DNA of 64,000 nucleotides from Pseudarthrobacter siccitolerans (GTDB lineage Bacteria; Actinomycetota; Actinomycetes; Actinomycetales; Micrococcaceae). Below are positions 52,176 to 61,088 of this stretch, one piece after another (the stretch's first letter is position 1; every line of letters starts with the position of its first letter). Both the position numbers and the translations under genes were made by a program. The stretch is taken from NCBI RefSeq assembly GCF_030823375.1, contig NZ_JAUSXB010000001.1:3844001-3908000 (forward strand), written 5' to 3'. The notes under the pieces were generated by a model, which saw only the letters and a list, made by a program, of their open reading frames with translations, ran no database searches and was not told where the DNA came from.

Positions 52176-55100
52176 TCAGTGCCTTTTGCGTCCTAGAACC
52201 GTAGTTCTTGCAGTTATCCCTGTGGTAAGCAGTAGCAACCCGATCAAGGTCCACAGTGCGGCTGACCCGCTACCCGTAGCTGCAAGGCGTTCCTCCGCAG
52301 GAGGCTTTGAAGGGACTGCAGCCGGGTTTATTGGCACGTCGGTTTCCCCCGAATTGGATGAGTCCGTCCCGGGCGATACCGCGAAGGAAGCCCAGCCAAT
52401 GACAGAACTGTTAATGTCCTGGATGACCAACCTGTGGCTGCCAGCATCTAGGTCACTTGGAAGACGTACTGCAATCTCGCCCTGTCCGTCGGACAAGAAC
52501 CAACCCATTTGCCGCGGAGTTGAGTAGAGGGTAACGAAGTACCAACTGCCGGCATCAAGTCCACGCACTCGCTGGTCGGCGGCAGCCGCAAGCGAGCTTT
52601 CCGATAGTTGAAGAACATCAAGGTCCGGCGTCAACACGTCATCGCCCACGATGGCCGGCACGAATGACGGCATCTGCCATGTAGCGCTTGTGAACGTGGT
52701 GGTCCATTCGGTGGTGCCGGTCAGGACGTAGTCGGTCTTTGCCTTCGCGGTCACCGTGATGGTCCCGGTGCCGGGGTGAGTGCCGGCAGTAACACCAGAT
52801 CCGTTGATCTGGTAGTCGACACCGTCGGTGGCCGGGATGGTGTAGGTGTCCTGGCCGGTGCCGTCGTTGTCGGTGAACACGACCGGTGCCGGGGTGGCCT
52901 GGTAGGGGGTGGCCGTGAACGTGGTGGTCCATTCGGTGGTGCCGGTCAGGACGTAGTCGGTGCGGGCCTTGGCGGTGACCGTGATGGTCCCGGTGCCGGG
53001 GTGAGTGCCGGCAGTAACAACAGATCCGTTGTTCTGGTAGTCGACGCCGTCGGTGGCCGGGATGGTGTAGGTGTCCTGGCCGGTGCCGTCGTTGTCGGTG
53101 AACACGACCGGTGCCGGGGTGGCCTGGTAGGGGGTGGCCTTGAACGTGGTGGTCCATTCGGTGGTGCCGGTCAGGACGTAGTCCGTCCGTGCCTTGGCGG
53201 TGACCGTGATGGTGCCGGTGCCCGGGTAGGTGCCGGCCTGGACGGTCTTGCCACCGTTCTGGTAGTCGACGCCGTCGGTGGCCGGGATGGTGTAGGTGTC
53301 CTGGCTGGTGCCGTCGTTGTCGGTGAACACGACCGGTGCCGGGGTGGCCTGGTAGGGGGTGGCCTTGAACGTGGTGGTCCATTCGGTGGTGCCGGTCAGG
53401 ACGTAGTCCGTCCGTGCCTTGGCGGTGACCGTGATGGTGCCGGTGGCCGGGTAGGTGCCGGCCTGGACGGTCTTGCCACCGTTCTGGTAGTCGACGCCGT
53501 CGGTGGCCGGGATGGTGTAGGTGTCCTGGCCGGTGCCGTCGTTGTCGGTGAACACGACCGGTGCCGGGGTGGCCTGGTAGGGGGTGGCCGTGAACGTGGT
53601 GGTCCATTCGGTGGTGCCGGTCAGGACGTAGTCGGTCTTTGCCTTGGCGGTGACCGTGGTGGTGCCGGTGCCCGGGTAGGTGCCGGCCTGGACGGTCTTG
53701 CCACCGTTCTGGTAGTCGACGCCGTCGGTGGCCGGGATGGTGTAGGTGTCCTGGCCGGTGCCGTCGTTGTCGGTGAACACGACCGGTGCCGGGGTGGCCT
53801 GGTAGGGGGTGGCCGTGAACGTGGTGGTCCATTCGGTGGTGCCGGTCAGGACGTAGTCGGTGCGGGCCTTGGCGGTGACCGTGATGGTCCCGGTGCCGGG
53901 GTGAGTGCCGGCAGTAACAACAGATCCGTTGTTCTGGTAGTCGACGCCGTCGGTGGCCGGGATGGTGTAGGTGTCCTGGCCGGTGCCGTCGTTGTCGGTG
54001 AACACGACCGGTGCCGGGGTGGCCTGGTAGGGGGTGGCCTTGAACGTGGTGGTCCATTCGGTGGTGCCGGTCAGGACGTAGTCCGTCCGTGCCTTGGCGG
54101 TGACCGTGATGGTGCCGGTGCCCGGGTAGGTGCCGGCCTGGACGGTCTTGCCACCGTTCTGGTAGTCGACGCCGTCGGTGGCCGGGATGGTGTAGGTGTC
54201 CTGGCTGGTGCCGTCGTTGTCGGTGAACACGACCGGTGCCGGGGTGGCCTGGTAGGGGGTGGCCTTGAACGTGGTGGTCCATTCGGTGGTGCCGGTCAGG
54301 ACGTAGTCCGTCCGTGCCTTGGCGGTGACCGTGATGGTGCCGGTGGCCGGGTAGGTGCCGGCCTGGACGGTCTTGCCACCGTTCTGGTAGTCGACGCCGT
54401 CGGTGGCCGGGATGGTGTAGGTGTCCTGGCCGGTGCCGTCGTTGTCGGTGAACACGACCGGTGCCGGGGTGGCCTGGTAGGGGGTGGCCGTGAACGTGGT
54501 GGTCCATTCGGTGGTGCCGGTCAGGACGTAGTCCGTCCGTGCCTTGGCGGTGACCGTGGTGGTGCCGGTGCCCGGGTAGGTGCCGGCCTGGACGGTCTTG
54601 CCACCGTTCTGGTAGTCGACGCCGTCGGTGGCCGGGATGGTGTAGGTGTCCTGGCCGGTGCCGTCGTTGTCGGTGAACACGACCGGTGCCGGGGTGGCCT
54701 GGTAGGGGGTGGCCGTGAAGGTGGTGGTCCATTCGGTGGTGCCGGTCAGGACGTAGTCCGTCCGTGCCTTGGCGGTGACCGTGGTGGTGCCGGTGCCCGG
54801 GTAGGTGCCGGCCTGGACGGTCTTGCCACCGTTCTGGTAGTCGACGCCGTCGGTGGCCGGGATGGTGTAGGTGTCCTGGCTGGTGCCGTCGTTGTCGGTG
54901 AACACGACCGGTGCCGGGGTGGCCTGGTAGGGGGTGGCCTTGAACGTGGTGGTCCATTCGGTGGTGCCGGTCAGGACGTAGTCCGTCCGTGCCTTGGCGG
55001 TGACCGTGATGGTGCCGGTGCCCGGGTAGGTGCCGGCCTGGACGGTCTTGCCACCGTTCTGGTAGTCGACGCCGCCGGTGGCCGGGATGGTGTAGGTGTC

Positions 55101-56426
55101 CTGGCCGGTGCCGTCGTTGTCGGTGAACACGACCGGTGCCGGGGTGACGAGAAGACCCACGGTGAAGTTGGTGGCGGGGAGGTCGAGGGTTGCGTGTTCC
55201 GGTTCTTGGAGGCCGGTTGGGAAGCGTGACTGGGATCCGTCAGGGTAGTAGTTGACGTAGCCATTTGCGCTGAAAACGGAAGCGTACTCCAAGACCAGTG
55301 GGCCAGCCGCCCACGTTGAGTCGACATTGGCGGTGGCTGTTCCTGAGAGGGCTGGGTTTTGGTAGTCATCCCATCTGACCTGATGATCCCGGCCGAGGGA
55401 GTCTCGGTAGCCAAAGACTGCAGCGTGAATAGGGTCGCCTGCAGTTTGCCAATCGATGGAGGCGACGTCTCCAACCGAAGCAGCAGCCGGACTTGTCCGC
55501 GTCACCTTCATCAATGAAGGAGGGACAGAGGAGTCGGATGGGTTCACCACGGTGAAGTTGGTGGCGGGGAGGTCGAGGGTTGCGTGTTCCGGTTCTTGGA
55601 GGCCGGTTGGGAAGCGTGACTGGGATCCGTCAGGGTAGTAGTTGACGTAGCCATTTGCACTGAAAACGGAAGCGTACTCCAAGACCAGTGGGCCAGCCGC
55701 CCACGTTGAGTCGACGTTGGCGGTGGCTTTTCCTGAGAGGGCTGGGTTTTGGTAGTCATCCCATCTGACCTGATGATCCCGGCCGAGGGAGTCTCGGTAG
55801 CCAAAGACTGCAGCGTGAATAGGGTCGCCTGCAGTTTGCCAATCGATGGAGGCGACGTCTCCAACCGAAGCAGCAGCCGGACTTGTCCGCGTCACCTTCA
55901 TCAATGAAGGAGGGACAGAGGAGTCGGATGGGTTCACCACGGTGAAGTTGGTGGCGGGGAGGTCGAGGGTTGCGTGTTCCGGTTCTTGGAGGCCGGTTGG
56001 GAAGCGTGACTGGGATCCGTCAGGGTAGTAGTTGACGTAGCCATTTGCACTGAAAACGGAAGCGTACTCCAAGACCAGTGGGCCAGCCGCCCACGTTGAG
56101 TCGACGTTGGCGGTGGCTTTTCCTGAGAGGGCTGGGTTTTGGTAGTCATCCCATCTGACCTGATGATCCCGGCCGAGGGAGTCTCGGTAGCCAAAGACTG
56201 CAGCGTGAATAGGGTCGCCTGCAGTTTGCCAATCGATGGAGGCGACGTCTCCAACCGAAGCAGCAGCCGGACTTGTCCGCGTCACCTTCATCAATGAAGG
56301 AGGGATTGAAGTGTCAGCATGCGCGACCCAGGGAATGGATATGGTCGATATAACGCCCACGGCAGTGATAAAAATAATTAGCAGCGATCTAAAGCGCGCA
56401 GGCATAGACGACAAGCGTTCCCCCAT
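52176..56426 (-). CDS. Giant repeat surface protein with LAATG wall-sorting signal
   Basis: A 1,416-residue predicted wall-anchored protein. Signal peptide in the first ~38 residues (basic PARFRS, then LLIIFITAVGVISTISI, cleavage near AHAD). Three ~130-residue repeats follow (each IPPSLMKVTRTSPAAASVGD ... ATNFTV), then eleven 75-residue repeats (TPAPVVFTDNDGT ... EWTTTF) of an MBG/Ig-like type, a ~140-residue unique domain and the sorting end: LAATG, a hydrophobic helix and RKRH. LAXTG is the motif of class E sortases. Start: ATG 56426 has no clear ribosome site; TTG 56414 has GGGGGA at good spacing. Likely role in adhesion or surface coat. Confidence 0.92.
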   Translation of the reverse strand: MGERLSSMPARFRSLLIIFITAVGVISTISIPWVAHADTSIPPSLMKVTRTSPAAASVGDVASIDWQTAGDPIHAAVFGYRDSLGRDHQVRWDDYQNPALSGKATANVDSTWAAGPLVLEYASVFSANGYVNYYPDGSQSRFPTGLQEPEHATLDLPATNFTVVNPSDSSVPPSLMKVTRTSPAAASVGDVASIDWQTAGDPIHAAVFGYRDSLGRDHQVRWDDYQNPALSGKATANVDSTWAAGPLVLEYASVFSANGYVNYYPDGSQSRFPTGLQEPEHATLDLPATNFTVVNPSDSSVPPSLMKVTRTSPAAASVGDVASIDWQTAGDPIHAAVFGYRDSLGRDHQVRWDDYQNPALSGTATANVDSTWAAGPLVLEYASVFSANGYVNYYPDGSQSRFPTGLQEPEHATLDLPATNFTVGLLVTPAPVVFTDNDGTGQDTYTIPATGGVDYQNGGKTVQAGTYPGTGTITVTAKARTDYVLTGTTEWTTTFKATPYQATPAPVVFTDNDGTSQDTYTIPATDGVDYQNGGKTVQAGTYPGTGTTTVTAKARTDYVLTGTTEWTTTFTATPYQATPAPVVFTDNDGTGQDTYTIPATDGVDYQNGGKTVQAGTYPGTGTTTVTAKARTDYVLTGTTEWTTTFTATPYQATPAPVVFTDNDGTGQDTYTIPATDGVDYQNGGKTVQAGTYPATGTITVTAKARTDYVLTGTTEWTTTFKATPYQATPAPVVFTDNDGTSQDTYTIPATDGVDYQNGGKTVQAGTYPGTGTITVTAKARTDYVLTGTTEWTTTFKATPYQATPAPVVFTDNDGTGQDTYTIPATDGVDYQNNGSVVTAGTHPGTGTITVTAKARTDYVLTGTTEWTTTFTATPYQATPAPVVFTDNDGTGQDTYTIPATDGVDYQNGGKTVQAGTYPGTGTTTVTAKAKTDYVLTGTTEWTTTFTATPYQATPAPVVFTDNDGTGQDTYTIPATDGVDYQNGGKTVQAGTYPATGTITVTAKARTDYVLTGTTEWTTTFKATPYQATPAPVVFTDNDGTSQDTYTIPATDGVDYQNGGKTVQAGTYPGTGTITVTAKARTDYVLTGTTEWTTTFKATPYQATPAPVVFTDNDGTGQDTYTIPATDGVDYQNNGSVVTAGTHPGTGTITVTAKARTDYVLTGTTEWTTTFTATPYQATPAPVVFTDNDGTGQDTYTIPATDGVDYQINGSGVTAGTHPGTGTITVTAKAKTDYVLTGTTEWTTTFTSATWQMPSFVPAIVGDDVLTPDLDVLQLSESSLAAAADQRVRGLDAGSWYFVTLYSTPRQMGWFLSDGQGEIAVRLPSDLDAGSHRLVIQDINSSVIGWASFAVSPGTDSSNSGETDVPINPAAVPSKPPAEERLAATGSGSAALWTLIGLLLLTTGITARTTVLGRKRH
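52688..55145 (-). repeat. Eleven tandem 225-bp coding repeats
   Basis: Marker positions recur every 225 bases from 52861 to 55111, giving eleven units of 75 codons, the last one short by six codons. Variants (TGQ/TSQ, GGK/NGS, ATGT/GTGT) are shared between units in an ordered way. Bases 52822-53633 are identical to 53722-54533, so a four-unit (900-bp) block was duplicated recently. Confidence 0.95.
55157..56309 (-). repeat. Three tandem ~390-bp coding repeats
   Basis: The sequence repeats every 390 bases (for example the string GAGGCGACGTCTCCAACC at 55459, 55849 and 56239) with only a few substitutions among the three copies, one of which changes Lys to Thr in the third protein unit. Near identity at DNA level points to recent duplication or ongoing gene conversion. 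Confidence 0.95.
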
Positions 56427-56653
56427 GTGTTTTAAGTTACTGGGAAACTATATATTGCGTTGCGCGTCCCAATCTAAACTGCGCTCTTCCGGTGCTAGCA
56501 GCTGCAGGCAACGATCCCATGTATTGATTTAGCGGGGGTTTGATTGTGCCGGCCTGTGTTTGCAACGTCTAGGGCCGTTCCCTAACTGGACGTACTCCGC
56601 CAGCCTTCGTTAGCCAGGGGATGGCTAACCCCTCCGTCACTGCCAGGATGTGA
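56427..56653. other. Region upstream of the repeat protein gene
   Basis: AT-richer sequence that should carry the minus-strand promoter of the repeat protein gene, followed by the end of the disrupted GntR gene. No gene supported. Confidence 0.35.
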
Positions 56654-56716
56654 TTAGGCAGGTGTGTTCCCTGAGTCGAGAGTAAGCCCCATAAACATCG
56701 TCCGGTGCAGGATGTC
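56654..56716 (-). pseudogene. Displaced 3' end of the GntR gene
   Basis: Joining this stretch to the GntR gene across the IS and one copy of the TGTC target duplication restores an open frame: ...SRKHVD followed by ILHRTMFMGLTLDSGNTPA and TAA at 56654. It is now separated from its gene by the IS and has no start. Confidence 0.85.
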
Positions 56717-56746
56717 TGGGGTTACCCGCAAATCGTGGACAGTTGA

Positions 56747-57631
56747 TCAGGCGGCTTGTGCCGGCTGAAGTTTATTGCTGGTGAGGAATTGTTCGTGTTC
56801 CACCGGCGTGATGTAACCCAGGGCTGAGTGAAGCCGGGAGCGGTTGTAGAACTCCTCGATCCAGCGTCCTGTTTCCCGGATCGCGTCCTGCCTGTTTGCC
56901 CACCGGCGCCGGTCGTAAAACTCGGTTTTCAGGGTCGACCAGAAGGACTCCTGCATCGCGTTGTCCCAGCACACGCCGGTCCGCCCGACGGACTGCCTGA
57001 TGCCCAGTCCAGAGCAGACGTCGTTGAGCTGGGCGGAGGTGTACTGGGTGCCGCGGTCTGCATGGAACACGACCCCGGCCGGGCCGCCGCCGCGCAGGAC
57101 GTAGGCCATGCGCAGCGCCCGCTCCACCAGGCTGGTGGTTTGGGTGGAGTCCATCGCCCACCCAATCACACGCCGGGAGCAGGCATCCCTGACAGCACAC
57201 AAATACACCCACCCTTCACCGGTGCGCAGGTACGTAATGTCCGAGATCCAGACAGCATCCAAAGCCCCGGTGTCCCACTTTCTGGCCACCAGATCAGGGA
57301 TCGAATGCACCCGCGCCTCACCGATCGGGGCTACCGGCCGGAACCGCCGCGGCGAGATCCCTTCCAGGCCTTGCCGGCGCATCGAGGCGGCCACGGTCTT
57401 CCGGTCAACGCCGGTCCCGTTCCTGGCCAACGCGGCCTGCACCCTGGGCGCCCCGTAGATCCCGGTCGAATCCCGGTGCACCCGCCGGACCTTCGCATCC
57501 AGTTGCGCCCGCAGCACGGTCCGCTCCGACTCCTCGGAGCTTCGTCGGCGCCAGGCGTAGAACCCGGACCGGGACACACGCAAAAGCCGGGCCATCCGCT
57601 GGACCGGGTAGTTAGCCTTCTCGGCCTCCAT
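56747..57631 (-). CDS. IS3-family transposase OrfB (DDE integrase)
   Basis: A 294-residue catalytic subunit. An N-terminal helix-turn-helix (YPVQRMARLLRVSRSGFYAW) leads to the rve integrase core with Asp131 in VWISDITYL, Asp192 in VVFHADRGTQYTS and Glu228 in DNAMQESFWSTLKTE, the DD(35)E spacing of IS3. Its ATG overlaps the orfA stop (TGATG), so it is made by coupling or by a -1 frameshift fusion with OrfA. No inactivating change seen. Confidence 0.95.
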   Translation of the reverse strand: MEAEKANYPVQRMARLLRVSRSGFYAWRRRSSEESERTVLRAQLDAKVRRVHRDSTGIYGAPRVQAALARNGTGVDRKTVAASMRRQGLEGISPRRFRPVAPIGEARVHSIPDLVARKWDTGALDAVWISDITYLRTGEGWVYLCAVRDACSRRVIGWAMDSTQTTSLVERALRMAYVLRGGGPAGVVFHADRGTQYTSAQLNDVCSGLGIRQSVGRTGVCWDNAMQESFWSTLKTEFYDRRRWANRQDAIRETGRWIEEFYNRSRLHSALGYITPVEHEQFLTSNKLQPAQAA

Positions 57632-57942
57632 CAGCTCGAAGCATTCCGATTCTGCTGCTTGGAAGCGAAGAAGGCTGCGGCTTTTCCCAGGAACTCGTTA
57701 TCCATCCGCAGCTGCGCGTTCTCCCTGCGCAAACGCTCCAGCTCAGACTTCTCCGTCTCAGCCGCAGCGAACTCCTCGGGAGCCTCCAGGCGGGCCCGTT
57801 CCTGAGCCACCCACCGGCCCAGCAACTGCTCACCCAGACCCAGCTCCCGGGCCACCGGCGCGACCGGCCGGCCCGTATCGATGACAAGGCGCGCAGCCTC
57901 CCGCCGATACTCGGGAGTGAATTTACGTCGTGTCGTGCTCAC
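57631..57942 (-). CDS. IS3-family transposase OrfA
   Basis: A 103-residue DNA-binding protein: FTPEYRREAARLVIDTGRPV and VARELGLGEQLLGRWVAQER form the helix-turn-helix, followed by a leucine-zipper-like LERLRRENAQLRMDNEFLGK that mediates OrfA-OrfB dimerisation. It lies upstream of orfB within the same element. Confidence 0.95.
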   Translation of the reverse strand: MSTTRRKFTPEYRREAARLVIDTGRPVAPVARELGLGEQLLGRWVAQERARLEAPEEFAAAETEKSELERLRRENAQLRMDNEFLGKAAAFFASKQQNRNASS

Positions 57943-57975
57943 AAGAACACCTTCCCGCAGAATCCCAGGATCCCG

Positions 57976-58713
57976 CTACTTCAGGTGTCCACCAACAGAG
58001 GTTAACCCCATGTCCACGTGCTTCCGCGAGAGCTCCACCGCCTCCTCAACATTGCGGGCGCGGAGGGCTGCCACCAAGGCGATATGGTCCTGGTTGGATT
58101 TGTGCAGCTTCTCGATGGGGTAGGGGATGAAGTAGTCGTACAGCTCGGCAAGGGTCTCGTGGTAGACGTCGACGGCGGTGTTCAGACACGACGCCGTGCC
58201 CACCAGTTGATGGAACTGCTCGTCCATCCGGTGGTAGTAGGACCAGTCGGACGACCCGGCCATCTCCTGCGTCAGCCGCTCCAGCTCATCCAGCTGCTCA
58301 GACGTGGCGTTGACCGCCGCATAGTGCGTCACGGCGCATTCGAACAGCAGTCGCCGGTCCACCAGCCGGTTCACGGCTTGGGATTCTGCCGGTGACGCGG
58401 AAAGCGACTTCAAAATCTCCGTGGGCGGCGAGTCCGCCACAAACGTTCCGCCTGCCCGCCCGCGCCGGCGGACCACCACGCCCAGCTCGGCCAGGCTCGC
58501 CAGCGCGCGGCGAGCGGTAATCGGGCTAACCGAAAGGCCCAGCGCCACATCCTCCTGGTCGGGCAGCCGCTCGCCCGGCTTCAAGAGCCCCAGCGAAATG
58601 GCCATCCCGATCTGCATCCGGACCGCGTCCATCGCGCTGCGCCGCTCCATCCCAGGCATCCTGCCCGCCCCAAGGCGCTGGGACTCGGCAGTGTCCTCCA
58701 GCTGATCCGTCAT
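57976..58713 (-). CDS. GntR/FadR-type regulator with IS-altered C-terminus
   Basis: A 245-residue regulator in its present form. The winged helix includes MQIGMAISLGLLKPGERLP and LSVSPITARRALASLAELG; the FCD ligand domain follows (ECAVTHYAAVNATSEQLDEL, RMDEQFHQLVG, DHIALVAALRARNVEEA). The IS replaces the native last ~18 codons with about 10 codons from its inverted repeat (MGLTSVGGHLK end). The catalytic core of the FCD fold is retained, so it may still act. Start ATG 58713; a GTG at 58734 is possible. Divergent from the nitrilase-permease operon it probably controls. Confidence 0.85.
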   Translation of the reverse strand: MTDQLEDTAESQRLGAGRMPGMERRSAMDAVRMQIGMAISLGLLKPGERLPDQEDVALGLSVSPITARRALASLAELGVVVRRRGRAGGTFVADSPPTEILKSLSASPAESQAVNRLVDRRLLFECAVTHYAAVNATSEQLDELERLTQEMAGSSDWSYYHRMDEQFHQLVGTASCLNTAVDVYHETLAELYDYFIPYPIEKLHKSNQDHIALVAALRARNVEEAVELSRKHVDMGLTSVGGHLK

Positions 58714-58808
58714 AGCCGCTACTCTACGGCCCACGCCGGCCCTCTTCCCTTTATTGGGTCATTCTGATCTAATATAACCCGGATCACACCACACAGCGGA
58801 GAAAAACC

Positions 58809-59686
58809 ATGCAACGCATCCTTCCCCTCGTCGCTGCCTAGGCAAGGCCCCGGCTCATCGGCGAACCCGTCTCGGCCTTCGCGGACGAGGTCAAAGCAGC
58901 CCTCGAAGCCCAGCCGCACAGCAAGCTCGTCGTCTTCCCCGAGCTCCACCTCTTCGCCGACCAAAACCCGGACCTGCAGCGCACGGAAATGCTCCAGGCA
59001 AGTGCCGAGCCGCTGGACGGGCCAAGAGTCACAGAGCTCAAACGGCTCGCCAAAGACCTCAACATCTGGCTGGTCCCCGGCAGCGTCTGCGAACACGGCC
59101 CGGAAGGGCAGCTGTTCAACACCCAGCTGGTCCTGTCCCCGGACGGGGAGCTGGCCGGCTACTACCGGAAGATCTTCCCCTGGCGCCCGTTCGAGCCCTA
59201 CGACCCCGGCGACAAGTTCACCACCGTGGACCTGCCCGGCATCGGCAAAGTAGGACTGAACATCTGCTACGACGCCTGGTACCCCGAGGTATCCCGCCAG
59301 CTCGCTTGGATGGGTGCCGAAGTCGTCATCAACGTCGTCAAAACCACCACCCCCGACCGCAAACAGGAACTGATCCTCGCGAGGGCCAACGCGATCGTTA
59401 ACCAGGTCTTCATGGTCAGCGTCAACTGCGCCGGCCCCACCGGAAAGGGCCAAAGCATCATCGTGGGCCCGGAGGGCAACACCCTCGCCGAGGCTCCGGA
59501 CGATCAACCGCAGTTGCTCACCTCTGAACTGGACCTGGCCGCCGTCGAACCTGTCCGCACGCACGGCACGGAGACCTCAACCGCCCCTGGTCGCAGTTCC
59601 GCGAGGGGGAGCCCGCCGTCGAACTTTCCGTCTACCAAGGCCGGATCAACCCGGCCACCTGGACACCGCCGTCCTACAAGCCCTAA
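58809..59686 (+). pseudogene. Nitrilase-family amidohydrolase, inactivated
   Basis: Carbon-nitrogen hydrolase with its Glu (VFPELHLF), Lys (YYRKIFPW) and Cys (GLNICYDAWYPE) triad intact, but codon 11 is TAG (58839-58841), probably from CAG, and near 59565 the frame shifts. After the shift the original end is readable (NRPWSQFREGEPAVELSVYQ ... TAA at 59684). A start at an internal ATG (58989) would remove the catalytic Glu. First gene of a decaying operon. Confidence 0.88.
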
Positions 59687-59695
59687 GGAACCACC

Positions 59696-61044
59696 GTGGC
59701 AACAACCCTCACCCCCACGCTGAAACTGCCCTCGCTGGTCCTGTTCGGCCTGGCGTATCTCACCCCGCTGATCGTCCTGGGGATCTTCGGGATCATCGCC
59801 GAAGCCACCGGCGGCGCCCCGCCCGCCGCCTACCTGGTGGCGCTGATCGCCATGCTGTTCACCGCGCACAGCTAGGGCCGGATGGCCATCGCCTACCCCG
59901 TGGCCGGCTCCGCGTACACCTATGTGCGCCGGTCCATCGATCCCCGGGTGGGCTTCCTGGTGGGCTGGGCCATCCTGCTGGACTACCTCTTCTTGCCCAT
60001 GGTCATCTGGCTCATCGGCGGCTCGTACCTGAGCGCGCAGTTCCCCGGCATCCCCATCGGGCTCTGGATCGTGGGCTTCATCGTGATCACCACGCTACTG
60101 AACATCCTGGGCATCAAGGTGGCGGACAAGGCCAACTACGTGCTGATGGCGTTCCAGCTGCTGGTCATCGTGTTCTTCGTGGCGCTGTCCATCGGCAACG
60201 TGGTGTCCACCTCCGGCGCCGGGGGACTGGTGAGCAGCCAGCCGTTCGTCAATGACACCGCCAGCTTCGCCACCATCTCCGCCGGAGCGGCCATCGCCGC
60301 CTACTCCTTCCTGGGGTTCGACGCCGTCACCACCCTCACCGAGGAGACCGTCAACCCGCGCAAGACCATGCCGCGCGCCATCATGCTCGTGGCGCTGATC
60401 GGCGGCGGCATCTTCGTGGCGGTGTCCTACGTGACCCAGCTGGTCCACCCCGCGGCGTGTTCGAGGACTCGGCCTCGGCGGCCAGCTCCATCGCCCTGCA
60501 GATCGGCGGGCAGCTGTTCGGCGCCGTGTTCCTGGCCGGCCTGGTGGTGGCGCAGTTCGCCTCCGGTCTGGCCGCGCAGGCCAGCGCCTCCCGCCTGATG
60601 TACGCGATGGGCCGCGACTCGGTCCTGCCCAAGGCGGTCTTCGGCAAGCTCAGCGAGAAGTTCCATACCCCGGTGGTGAACCTGGTGGTCACTGGGATCG
60701 TGGGCCTGATGGCGATCTTCCTGGACGTGGCCACGTCGACGTCGTTCATCAACTTCGGTGCCTTCACGGCCTTTACGCTGGTGAACGTCGCGGTGGTGTT
60801 CCACTATGTGCGCCAGCGCCGGGCCGGGCAGCAGCTGAACCCGGTGTCTCACGTGGTGGTCCCGGTGATCGGCGCCATCATCTGCGCCTACCTGCTCTCC
60901 CAGCTGGACAGCAACGCCATTACGCTGGGGGTGTCCTGGCTGGTGCTGGGTGTGATTGTTCTGGCCCTGATCACCAAGGGTTTCAAGGCCTCGCCGCCGG
61001 AGATGACGGCCACGGAGAAGGCGACGGTCGAGGCGGCCGCCTGA
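59696..61044 (+). pseudogene. APC-family amino-acid permease, inactivated
   Basis: GTG at 59696 follows AAGGAA. The protein starts LKLPSLVLFGLAYLTPLIVLGIFG, typical of PotE/YeeF-like APC permeases, but codon 60 is TAG (59873-59875). Further on, a two-base insertion near 60450 (CCCCGCGG where a second copy at 62347 has CCCCGG) shifts the frame; the rest, including GRDSVLPKAVFGKL, stays readable to TGA at 61044. Two independent lesions show the gene is not under selection. Confidence 0.9.
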
Positions 61045-61088
61045 GCTTGGTTGCAGTTGGGCCCGCCGGGCCGAGGGAAGGAACTCTT

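Larger units (their letters stand above)
56717..58010 (-). mobile_element. IS3-family insertion sequence, 1,294 bp
   Basis: Ends are TGGGGTTA at 56717 and TAACCCCA at 58010; the outer 25 bases form an imperfect inverted repeat matching in about 17 positions, with TGTCCAC at the inner side of both. Flanks 56713-56716 and 58011-58014 are both TGTC, a 4-base target duplication (the flanking A makes it ambiguous with 5). Two genes, orfA and orfB, read on the minus strand. It appears intact and so possibly active. Confidence 0.9.

Noticed and set aside
52639..54957. A 772-codon minus-strand frame overlapping the repeat gene
   Set aside because: Same cause as above, in another frame of the same strand; it gives a His/Arg-rich repeat and ends outside the true gene's logic.
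52776..55229. A very long plus-strand open frame (817 codons) across the 225-bp repeats
   Set aside because: It is the antisense of the repeat protein. Because the unit length is a multiple of three and free of stops in several frames, any frame stays open; the product is a Gly/Val/Arg low-complexity string with no start signal.
52688..56309. Possible CRISPR array because of regular repeats
   Set aside because: Units are 225 and 390 bp, contiguous without spacers, and in frame within one coding sequence.
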